Shown here: in pieces, positions 1 through 5,181 of the stretch
Numbering within the stretch: the stretch's first letter is position 1
Layout of the letters: the number at the start of each line of letters is the position of its first letter
From: an uncultured Dehalococcoidia bacterium
GTDB taxonomy: Bacteria; Chloroflexota; Dehalococcoidia; Tepidiformales; Tepidiformaceae
Length of the DNA stretch: 5,680 nucleotides
Reading direction: 5' to 3'
Assembly (NCBI GenBank): GCA_937954195.1
Contig: CALFYR010000014.1
Coordinates: 1 to 5,680, forward strand
The notes under the pieces: model-generated
Databases searched by the model: none
Told to the model about the DNA's origin: nothing
Seen by the model: the letters and a program-made list of their open reading frames with translations, nothing else
Translations under genes and position numbers: made by a program

Positions 1-1167
1 CTGCTTTCGAACTGCTTCGCTACCAACCCAGAGCTCGACGCGATCGCCGTGGACCCTGCCCTCTGCCAGGGTGCGGATGCCCGCGTGTGTCTCGTCCCCG
101 TGGGCAAAGTCCGCGCGGACGTCATCCAGGCGATCGTCGACTTCCATCGGGAGACTGCTGGGATTGAAGTGATGGTGTTGCTAGGGATCCCGGTGACGGC
201 GGACGACGTATTGGAAGACACGTCTCAGATCGGCGACCGAACGATGTACGAATTGATGGAAGACACGTACGGAGTCCAACAGTACACGCCGAGCACGTTT
301 ATCGGGATCACGCCGATCGACGTCACTTCAAGTGCGGGGGAGTACGGTTGGATGTTCGGCTCACGCTGGGGTGGCGGACCGGCCGGCTACACGCACGGCG
401 TGTTCTCGTACTTCCGCATGCTGCACGTCGAACCCCACGACGGTTCGGCGATTACGGATGAATTGATCCGCGAGCGGGTGGCGAAGTATGCGGCCCGATA
501 CACGGCGCTTCTCCACTTGAAGTATCCGTATGGCACCGACCCCCAGTACCTCAACTATCACGAGATGTACGGTTTCTACGACCTGGACGGGATGGGGACG
601 ACGTGGCCCCATCCGGATGTACTGAGCCTGGACACGCGACCGTGCATGGGAGGCGAGCCGGTGATTTGCATTGTCCCGGACCGGGACTACGGAGCCGGGA
701 CGAACTATGCCAGCCTGGGAGACGACATTGAGGCTGTTGCCGAGAGGCTATCAGCCGACCTCGGAATAAGGATCGAGGTGGTGGGTGGCGACACCTGGTA
801 CTACGCGACGCAGCCGGACTGGTGCGACGAGTTCGCGAACGACATCCGGACTACGACCAGCCCACTCTTCGGGCAACCCAACATCACGTTCATCGGTGTG
901 ACAGACGATGCGTGCAGCCAGGGCCTGGACGTTCCTGCCTACACCGACGCTGCTTGGCCGGAGGAGCGTCTGGCAGTTGTCTCGGCGCACCTGTGTGGGT
1001 ATTCCGGGAGGGATGCGGCGCAGGAACGGTTGTACCGGCTGCTGTACCGGGCTATCGCCCGGTCGCACTATGGCGTCCCGCTGACATCCGAGACGGGACG
1101 ACTGCTTTCCGATGACGTGTTTGTTCCATACCAGCTTGATGGGGTCGAGCTACCGGTGTTGCCGTAA
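1..1167 (+). CDS. Archaemetzincin-like tandem-repeat protein lacking the zinc motif (5' partial)
   Basis: The frame is open to the first base, so the true start lies outside the window; the GTG at 49 is probably an internal codon. The visible part is 388 residues (numbered from base 1). It appears to contain two related halves. Half 1 has FIGIT (100-104), an FGSRWGGG stretch and ERVAKYAARYTALL (from 158). Half 2 has FIGVT (297-301), AVVSAHLCG (325-333) and ERLYRLLYRAIAR (342-354). From memory, archaemetzincins carry an (I/F)xGIT strand, a short glycine-rich region, then ERVVKEAVHELGH. The halves match that order, but HELGH is replaced by RYTAL in half 1 and RAIAR in half 2. If the alignment is right, neither half can bind catalytic zinc by the usual ligands, and the protein is a pseudoprotease or has another role. 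Family assignment is an inference; a signal peptide cannot be judged because the N-terminus is missing. No terminator is seen before the next promoter. Confidence 0.72.
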   Translation: MLSNCFATNPELDAIAVDPALCQGADARVCLVPVGKVRADVIQAIVDFHRETAGIEVMVLLGIPVTADDVLEDTSQIGDRTMYELMEDTYGVQQYTPSTFIGITPIDVTSSAGEYGWMFGSRWGGGPAGYTHGVFSYFRMLHVEPHDGSAITDELIRERVAKYAARYTALLHLKYPYGTDPQYLNYHEMYGFYDLDGMGTTWPHPDVLSLDTRPCMGGEPVICIVPDRDYGAGTNYASLGDDIEAVAERLSADLGIRIEVVGGDTWYYATQPDWCDEFANDIRTTTSPLFGQPNITFIGVTDDACSQGLDVPAYTDAAWPEERLAVVSAHLCGYSGRDAAQERLYRLLYRAIARSHYGVPLTSETGRLLSDDVFVPYQLDGVELPVLP

Positions 1168-1180
1168 CCGTAGGCGATTC

Positions 1181-1210
1181 TCCACAGAAACTGTGAAGCT
1201 GTGGTACACT
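1181..1210 (+). promoter_or_regulatory. Promoter of the toxin-antitoxin operon, probably leaderless
   Basis: A -35-like TCCACA (1181-1186) and an extended -10 element TGG-TACACT (1202-1210) are separated by 18 bases. Each hexamer matches the sigma-70 consensus at 4 of 6 positions. The -10 box ends only six bases before the antitoxin ATG at 1217, so transcription should begin at or next to the A of that ATG. The intervening bases CGCCCC contain no Shine-Dalgarno site, which supports a leaderless mRNA. Inferred from sequence only. Confidence 0.55.
1182..1204 (+). promoter_or_regulatory. Likely autorepression operator with three half-sites
   Basis: CCACAG (1182-1187) is followed by CTGTG (1191-1195) and CTGTGG (1199-1204). 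CACAG-AAA-CTGTG is a perfect inverted repeat, CCACAG and the distal CTGTGG form a second perfect inverted pair, and the two CTGTG copies are direct repeats 8 bases apart. The cluster sits between and partly over the -35 and -10 elements. Ribbon-helix-helix antitoxins usually bind short repeated half-sites of this kind as stacked dimers, so the antitoxin encoded just downstream is the likely ligand. Confidence 0.6.
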
Positions 1211-1216
1211 CGCCCC

Positions 1217-1465
1217 ATGAAGAACATCACCGTTTCGGTGCCCGATGAGGTGTACCGGCGGGCCCGCGTACGGGCCGCGGAGCAAGGTCGTTCGCTGAGT
1301 TCCCTCGTAGCGGAGTTCCTGGAGAGCATTTCGGATCATGCTGAGGAGCGGGACGCGCGACTGAGGGCTTTGCAGGAACGGTTGCTCGATCAGGTCGATG
1401 CATTCGACGGTGGCGACAGACTTGACCGGGAAGCCGTGCACGACCGTGCTCTTCATCGACACTAA
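1217..1465 (+). CDS. Ribbon-helix-helix antitoxin, VapB-like
   Basis: An 82-residue protein. The N-terminus MKNITVSVPDEVYRRARVRA has the short beta strand (residues 2-8) that inserts into DNA, followed by helix 1 (about 10-22), a GRSLSS turn and helix 2 (about 27-38), the classic CopG/Arc-type fold. The charged, probably flexible tail (about 41-82) would wrap the toxin; its DRLDREAVHDR segment resembles the tail of antitoxins paired with PIN toxins. The role is to neutralise the downstream PIN nuclease and repress the shared promoter. The ATG at 1217 was chosen because the fold starts there and the promoter lies directly upstream; an earlier in-frame ATG at 1112 would run through the upstream gene and the promoter. 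The 3' end overlaps the toxin gene. The family is secure; the partner specificity is inferred from adjacency. Confidence 0.88.
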   Translation: MKNITVSVPDEVYRRARVRAAEQGRSLSSLVAEFLESISDHAEERDARLRALQERLLDQVDAFDGGDRLDREAVHDRALHRH

Positions 1466-1862
1466 CGTCCTGCTTTACGCCGTCGGACGCCGGCAAATTG
1501 AATCCGGGAAGCGAAGCAAGGCCCGCTCGATCCTGGCTGACGAGGCCTTCGGTTTATCGGTGCAAGTCCTGCAGGAGTTCTATGTGCAGGCGACGCGTAG
1601 CACGCGGCCAGACCCGCTTACGCACAGACAGGCTGCTGATCTCGTCCTCTTGTGGTCCCAGTTTCCGATCCAGCCGATGACTATCGAGCTGGTTGCCAGC
1701 GCGATGGAAACAGCTGCCCGCTTCCAGATCTCCTACTGGGATGCGGCAATCATCGAAGCGGCGCGGCTGCTTGGGTGCTCCGAAGTCCTCTCCGAGGACC
1801 TGAGCCACGGCCAGGACTACGACGGGGTGCGGGTGACGAACCCGTTCCGGGAGACTGGCTAA
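1446..1862 (+). CDS. PIN-domain ribonuclease toxin, VapC-like
   Basis: A PIN-domain protein of 138 residues from the GTG at 1446, within the normal VapC size range. The acidic metal-binding residues are all in place: Asp5 in LFIDTNVLLYA, Glu44 in VLQEFYVQATR, Asp99 in SYWDAAIIEAA, and Asp118 (VLSEDLSHGQ) with Asp124 just after. VapC enzymes cleave tRNA or rRNA with Mg2+ or Mn2+ and stop growth when the antitoxin is lost. With this start the gene overlaps the antitoxin by 20 bases, so the two are probably translationally coupled. The start is uncertain: an in-frame ATG at 1398 and a TTG at 1422 would add 16 and 8 residues that do not look like PIN sequence. The TTG has GGTGG 8 bases upstream, while the GTG has only a distant GGGAAG. 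The GTG is preferred because PIN domains begin almost immediately before the FIDTN strand. The target RNA cannot be deduced. Confidence 0.87.
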   Translation: MLFIDTNVLLYAVGRRQIESGKRSKARSILADEAFGLSVQVLQEFYVQATRSTRPDPLTHRQAADLVLLWSQFPIQPMTIELVASAMETAARFQISYWDAAIIEAARLLGCSEVLSEDLSHGQDYDGVRVTNPFRETG

Positions 1863-1898
1863 CCCCCCGCGTTAACCTGCGGATGTTGTGATTCGTTA

Positions 1899-1927
1899 TT
1901 GATTTCGGCTCTGCACAGGATTACATT
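1899..1927 (+). promoter_or_regulatory. Candidate promoter of the ABC transporter operon
   Basis: TTGATT (1899-1904) and TACATT (1922-1927) are separated by exactly 17 bases; each matches the sigma-70 consensus at 4 of 6 positions. It lies in the most AT-rich part of the gap between the toxin gene and the ATPase gene. Transcription would start near 1934, giving a leader of roughly 280 bases before the ATPase start. No experimental support. Confidence 0.42.
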
Positions 1928-1961
1928 CGACCCCATCACGTCCCCCGTGGGAGGCGCCCTC

Positions 1962-2039
1962 ATGACGAACGTTTGCATGCCAGCCGTCAACCGCACGCGC
2001 CTCTTCGCCGCTGACGCTCGCGAGCCCACCGGGCACTGA
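1962..2039 (+). CDS. Putative 25-residue leader peptide upstream of the ABC operon
   Basis: An ATG at 1962 lies 7 bases after GGGAGG (1949-1954), one of the best Shine-Dalgarno matches in the window. The frame runs 25 codons to a TGA at 2037-2039. The peptide begins MTNVCMPAVNRTRLF and ends AREPTGH; it has no membrane segment and matches no family I know. It lies about 28 bases downstream of the predicted transcription start and ends 26 bases before a strong hairpin. That arrangement fits a regulatory leader peptide, but short ORFs occur by chance in GC-rich DNA. The ribosome binding site is the main evidence. A 4-bp stem (TCCC 1941-1944 with GGGA 1949-1952) could partly mask it. Confidence 0.35.
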   Translation: MTNVCMPAVNRTRLFAADAREPTGH

Positions 2040-2063
2040 TTCTCATCAACCCGTAACTCCAAG

Positions 2064-2150
2064 GCCCGTGGGCCGCCAGACGAAGAACCTGGCCCACGGC
2101 ATCGCCCTGTCTTTTCCCAAACTCGACGACAGATGACGCACGCCACGGGC
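2064..2150 (+). promoter_or_regulatory. Leader hairpin with a mutually exclusive alternative pairing
   Basis: CCGTGGGCC (2066-2074) and GGCCCACGG (2091-2099) form a perfect 9-bp stem with a 16-base loop. The overlapping segment GCCCGTGG (2064-2071) is also perfectly complementary to CCACGGGC (2143-2150). The two pairings cannot coexist, and a further CTGTC/GACAG stem (2107-2111 with 2128-2132) lies between them. A short T-rich run (CTTTT, 2111-2115) follows the first hairpin after about 11 bases, too far for a standard terminator. No known riboswitch aptamer was recognised. An attenuator or RNA switch is an inference. Confidence 0.4.
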
Positions 2151-2186
2151 ATCGATCCGCGCGCAACCGTTCGCATGGCGCGTGCG

Positions 2187-2208
2187 CCTTCCCCCACCAC
2201 AGAAGGAG
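2187..2208 (+). promoter_or_regulatory. Ribosome binding site of the ATPase gene, possibly masked by a hairpin
   Basis: AGAAGGAG (2201-2208) lies 6 bases before the ATG at 2215 and fixes that codon as the start rather than an in-frame ATG at 2182. The segment CCTTC (2187-2191) is complementary to GAAGG (2202-2206), allowing a 5-bp stem with a 10-base loop that would hide the ribosome binding site. Confidence 0.6.
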
Positions 2209-2214
2209 AAATCC

Positions 2215-3108
2215 ATGACGGCGGTACTTGCCGAACCAGAACAGTTCCAGGGTCTGCGGATCGAAGTGGACCCGCAGGCCCTCGCGCTCGAAGTCGAGAG
2301 CGTCACCAAGGTGTTCCGCCAGGGGCCCGGGGTCATCAATTGGCTGCGGGGCAACCGGAAGGAGCGGAAGCGCGTGGTCGCTGTCGACAATATTTCGTTC
2401 CAGGTGACGCGGGGCGAGATCTTTGGTGTGCTCGGGCCGAACGGCACCGGGAAGAGCACGCTCATCCGGCTGATGTCGACGTTGCTGATGCCGGATACGG
2501 GCCACGTGCGCGTTTTCGGGCTCGATGTGGAGCAGGACGAGGCGCGGGTGAAGCGGCTGATCAACCGGGTTTCGGTTGAGGCGTCGTTCTTCAAGAAGCT
2601 CTCGCCGATGGAGAACCTGATGTACGGGGCGCGCCTTTACGGCGTGGAGCCCACGTATGCCCGGCGGAAAGTGGTGGAAATCCTGACCCGGCTGGGTTTG
2701 GAGGACCGCTCCATCACGACCTCCATGGAGGATATGAGCCGCGGCATGCAGCAGAAGGTGGCGATCGCGCGGGCGTTCCTGACGGCGCCGGTGTTGCTGC
2801 TGCTGGATGAGCCAACGACCGGCCTGGACCCGCATTCGAAGCGGGAGGTGCAGGCGGCCGTGCGGGAGCTTCGCGATACGCACGAAGCGACCGTGGTGCT
2901 CACGACCCACGACATGACGGAAGCCGACGAGCTATGCGACCGCATCGCGATCGTCGATAAGGGGCGCGTGGTCGCGCTCGATACGCCGCCGGCGCTGAAG
3001 GAATTGGTCCGCACGCCCGGTGAGGCCCTGCCGACGCTGGAGGACGTTTTCCTCCGGCTGACCGGAAAGAAGCTCGAAGAGGCAGATATGGAGGCCCAGG
3101 CGAAATGA
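2215..3108 (+). CDS. ABC transporter ATP-binding protein (ABC-2 type exporter)
   Basis: A 297-residue nucleotide-binding subunit that powers the permease encoded next to it at the cytoplasmic face of the membrane. Visible motifs: Walker A GPNGTGKST (74-82), signature MSRGMQQ (174-180), Walker B LLLLDEP (194-200), D-loop GLDP (203-206) and H-loop His232 in TTHD. The order and the C-terminal TLEDVFLRLTG (about 274-284) are typical of DrrA/CcmA-type exporters (COG1131/COG4586-like). Two things are unusual. The Q-loop has no glutamine: residues 111-178 contain none, and the expected site reads SVEASFF (Val121-Glu122). There is also a basic insert, about INWLRGNRKERKRV (41-54), between the first strand and Walker A. 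The start is set by the AGAAGGAG site. The stop overlaps the permease start in ATGA. The substrate is unknown; drug, lipid or polysaccharide export are all possible. Confidence 0.93.
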   Translation: MTAVLAEPEQFQGLRIEVDPQALALEVESVTKVFRQGPGVINWLRGNRKERKRVVAVDNISFQVTRGEIFGVLGPNGTGKSTLIRLMSTLLMPDTGHVRVFGLDVEQDEARVKRLINRVSVEASFFKKLSPMENLMYGARLYGVEPTYARRKVVEILTRLGLEDRSITTSMEDMSRGMQQKVAIARAFLTAPVLLLLDEPTTGLDPHSKREVQAAVRELRDTHEATVVLTTHDMTEADELCDRIAIVDKGRVVALDTPPALKELVRTPGEALPTLEDVFLRLTGKKLEEADMEAQAK

Positions 3109-3956
3109 CGCTCGCGGTAACCGAACTGAAGGCCAGTTACGCGTTCGTGGAACGCAACATCAACCTGGTGAAGCGCTACTGGGGGTGGGAGCTCGTGTGG
3201 ATGCTCTACACGATCGCGAACTCGCTCGCGGTGGTGCTCATCGCCACGGGGACGAACTCCGCGCTGAACCGGGATGGGTCCGGGGGCGCGGTGCTTTCGG
3301 ACGCGGACATCGACCGGTTCGTGATCTTCCTGGCGCTGGGCGCACTCGTCTGGCATTACCTGGCGGTGGTGTTCCAGACGGTGAGCGAGATGATCAGCTG
3401 GGAGCGCTGGGAAGGGACGATCGAGTACACGTTCATGGCGCCGGTGAGGCGCGGGACGCACATGGTGGGGACCGCGGCGTTCTCGCTGGTGTACGGGTTC
3501 CTGCACACGGCGGTCGTACTGGTCATCATCGTGCTGGTGTTCGACGTGGACGTTTCGAACGCGAACTTCGCGGCCGGGGCGGCGGTATTGATCGCGGGGA
3601 GCCTCTCGCTCATCGGCATCGGGATCATGGGTGCGGTGCTGCCGCTCCTTTACCCGGAGCGCGGGGTGGAGATGACCCACGTGATCCAGGCGGCGCTGGT
3701 GCTTATTTCGGGCGTGTACATCACCGCCAGCGAGATGCCGGAGCCGCTGGCGACGATGTCGATCTTCAGCCCCGCGACCTACGTGATTGAGGGGATGCGC
3801 AGCGCAATCATCGATGGCGAGGGCTTCATCGACCTGTGGCCGACGATTGTTGGGCTGATAGCGAGTGGCTTCGTGATGATCCCGTTCGGAGTGTGGGTGT
3901 TCTCGATCGGGGAGCGCTATGCGAAGCGGACCGGGCGGCTGAAGCGTAGCGGATGA
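3105..3956 (+). CDS. ABC-2 type transporter permease
   Basis: A 283-residue integral membrane protein with about six predicted transmembrane segments, near residues 29-48, 71-92, 120-147, 154-180, 191-208 and 245-267, the usual ABC-2 topology. The amphipathic stretch MISWERWEGTIEYTFMAPVRRG (96-117, between segments 2 and 3) matches the cytoplasmic loop that contacts the ATPase in this family. FSPATYVIEGMRSAI (221-235) is the conserved region before the last segment. The ATG overlaps the ATPase stop by 4 bases (ATGA) with GGAGG (3090-3094) upstream, so the two proteins are translationally coupled. Only one permease gene is present, so a homodimer is the likely pore. The substrate cannot be deduced. 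Confidence 0.92.
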   Translation: MTLAVTELKASYAFVERNINLVKRYWGWELVWMLYTIANSLAVVLIATGTNSALNRDGSGGAVLSDADIDRFVIFLALGALVWHYLAVVFQTVSEMISWERWEGTIEYTFMAPVRRGTHMVGTAAFSLVYGFLHTAVVLVIIVLVFDVDVSNANFAAGAAVLIAGSLSLIGIGIMGAVLPLLYPERGVEMTHVIQAALVLISGVYITASEMPEPLATMSIFSPATYVIEGMRSAIIDGEGFIDLWPTIVGLIASGFVMIPFGVWVFSIGERYAKRTGRLKRSG

Positions 3957-3978
3957 TCCGTCACGGGCCGGCCACACC

Positions 3979-4009
3979 AACAGGGGCGCCGCATGCGGCG
4001 CCCCTGTTT
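3979..4009. terminator. Bidirectional Rho-independent terminator between convergent genes
   Basis: Bases 3979-4008 are a perfect 30-base palindrome with 15-base arms; AACAGGGGCGCC is mirrored by GGCGCCCCTGTT around a GCATGC centre. The RNA would form a long GC-rich stem followed by GTTTC on the plus strand and GTTGG on the minus strand. It lies 22 bases after the permease stop and 24 bases beyond the lyase stop, so it can serve both genes. The T-tracts are short, as is common in GC-rich genomes. Confidence 0.85.
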
Positions 4010-4032
4010 CGTTGCGTGGCGATGAGTGCGAG

Positions 4033-5034
4033 CTAGGCGGGGACGGCCTCGCTGAAGAACTCCCGGGTGACTTCGGCGCCGAGTTCGACACCCTGGATGC
4101 GTGCCCGCTGGAGGGTTTCCCAGTAGTAGCGGTAGGTCGCGCGGTCGTGCAGGTTGCCGTCGTGCTGAATTGGGCCCCAGTCGGCGGCGAATGCCTTGAG
4201 GAGGATAGCCTCGGCTTCTTCGACCTCGTGGTGGGAGGGCGCCATCGCGCGGGTGATGGGCTCGATCTGCGCCGGGTAGATGCTCCACTGGCGGAGGAAG
4301 CCGAACTCTTCGTGCGCGCGGCGGGCGTCGTTGTAGATGAACTCGGTGTCCTTCAGTTCGAGCGTGACGTTGTGGGCCGGGACGATGCCGTTCGCGAGGG
4401 CGGCGGCGACCATTTCGGATTTGGCGCGGCGCAGGAGGGCGTGGTCGAACTGGTGCGGCGAGCGCATCGCGAAGGCGGGGATGGCGCCGTGGTGGGCGCT
4501 CACGAAGTCCATCAGGCCGAAGTCGAGGACTTCGATGTTGGGGAGTTGGGCGATATCCCAGACTTCGCGCAGGGCGCCGTGGGTTTCGACGAGCGCATGG
4601 ATGGGGATTTCGCGCTTGATCCCGGCCTTCACCGTGGTGGTGCGGATGTAATCGATCATCTCGGCGAGTTCGGCGGCGCGCACCGTCTTGGGGACGGTGA
4701 TGTAGGCGATCTTTTCACCCGCGCCGGGGACGATGATGTCGACATCCTGCTTCCAGTGCTCGTGCTTGTAGTCGTGGATGCGGACACCGGAGCGGTTGTG
4801 GGTGTTGGTGGGGCTGTTTTGCATGCGCGTGACCATTTCGGCGTGTTCGCGCTCGGCGCCGGTGGGCGCGCCGTCTTCGCAGTCCATGGTGATATCGAAG
4901 ATGCCGCCCATCTTGTTCTGCAGCTCGAGGGCCTTACCGATGCGCTCTTCGGTGCCGGCGAAGTGTTCGCAGGTGGGGATGATGGGGAACGGCTTTTCGC
5001 CCTCGAAGAGGACTTCGTTGGGATGACGAGGCAT
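4033..5034 (-). CDS. HpcH/HpaI aldolase / citrate lyase family protein (CoA-ester lyase)
   Basis: A 333-residue TIM-barrel enzyme of the CitE / malyl-CoA lyase superfamily, which cleaves or forms C-C bonds of 3-hydroxyacyl-CoA esters such as malyl-CoA with Mg2+. Landmarks: FEGEKPFPIIPTCEHF (10-25), DITMDCEDGAPTG (47-59) with Glu53 and Asp54, GVRIHDY (83-89) with the substrate-binding Arg85, VPK (114-116), HALVETHGAL (146-155) with the probable metal ligand Glu150, LDFGLMDF (170-177) with Asp176, and SIYPAQI (251-257), equivalent to the family's HPxQI motif. It closely resembles, from memory, a CoA-ester-lyase group annotated in Betaproteobacteria more than Chloroflexus Mcl. The ATG at 5034 was chosen because family similarity begins there; upstream residues to 5145 are low-complexity and lie over the promoter. 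The ribosome binding site is weak. The substrate is not determined; glyoxylate/malyl-CoA chemistry is the best guess. Confidence 0.9.
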   Translation of the reverse strand: MPRHPNEVLFEGEKPFPIIPTCEHFAGTEERIGKALELQNKMGGIFDITMDCEDGAPTGAEREHAEMVTRMQNSPTNTHNRSGVRIHDYKHEHWKQDVDIIVPGAGEKIAYITVPKTVRAAELAEMIDYIRTTTVKAGIKREIPIHALVETHGALREVWDIAQLPNIEVLDFGLMDFVSAHHGAIPAFAMRSPHQFDHALLRRAKSEMVAAALANGIVPAHNVTLELKDTEFIYNDARRAHEEFGFLRQWSIYPAQIEPITRAMAPSHHEVEEAEAILLKAFAADWGPIQHDGNLHDRATYRYYWETLQRARIQGVELGAEVTREFFSEAVPA

Positions 5035-5066
5035 GTGATGTGATCCAGAGAAAGGGTGTTGGGGCC

Positions 5067-5095
5067 AGTATAGGGAGAAAAGGGAGATAGGGAGA
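5067..5095 (-). promoter_or_regulatory. Candidate promoter of the CoA-ester lyase gene
   Basis: Read on the minus strand, TATACT (5072-5067) matches the -10 consensus at 5 of 6 positions and lies 32 bases before the ATG at 5034. Seventeen bases upstream sits TCTCCC (5095-5090), which does not resemble a standard -35 element but is one of four repeated copies. An activator or a divergent sigma factor may compensate. Transcription would begin near 5060, leaving a leader of about 26 bases. Confidence 0.42.
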
Positions 5096-5103
5096 GCGGG
5101 AGA
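5073..5103. repeat. Four phased GGGAGA repeats in a polypurine tract
   Basis: GGGAGA occurs at 5073, 5082, 5090 and 5098, so the spacing is 9, 8 and 8 bases. The 35 bases from 5072 to 5106 are almost pure purine on the plus strand. The tract covers the region just upstream of the lyase -10 box, so it could bind a regulator of that gene. It may also be simple low-complexity sequence. Confidence 0.55.
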
Positions 5104-5181
5104 GAGCCGGCGTGCGGACGGGGTTGCTGTTGTCGGAGCCGGCACGTAGGGGCGAGGGGAGGGACGCAGGGTGTGGCGGGA

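Noticed and set aside
1867..1882. CCGC-GTTAACCT-GCGG inverted repeat just after the toxin stop as a terminator.
   Set aside because: The stem is only 4 bp and no T-run follows.
2133..2214. A second small ORF starting at ATG 2133 before the ATPase.
   Set aside because: It has no adequate ribosome binding site and reads on far into the ATPase gene in another frame, giving an Arg/Ala/Gly-rich product.
1987..2910. A 307-codon minus-strand open frame covering the leader and the start of the ATPase gene.
   Set aside because: Arg/His/Leu-rich composition, no recognisable domain, and antisense to a well-supported gene.
2637..4091. A 484-codon open frame on the minus strand across the ATPase and permease genes.
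   Set aside because: Its product is rich in His, Arg and Pro, has no motif, and crosses the terminator palindrome; the plus-strand genes have clear domains and ribosome binding sites.
4012..5043. A 343-codon open frame on the plus strand opposite the CoA-ester lyase.
   Set aside because: It mirrors the lyase almost exactly, is an acidic Gly/Val/Asp-rich string with no domain, and is a product of GC-rich codon bias on the opposite strand.
5106..5143. Two GCCGGC copies (5106-5111 and 5138-5143) as a terminator for the phosphotransferase gene.
   Set aside because: The copies are self-palindromic, the loop is 26 bases and no T-run follows on the minus strand; pairing is possible but not convincing.
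5035..5145. An N-terminal extension of 37 residues on the lyase from an ATG at 5145.
   Set aside because: The residues are Ser/Pro/Leu-rich and unlike the family, and they would cover the repeat tract and -10 box; homology starts at MPRHPNEVLF.
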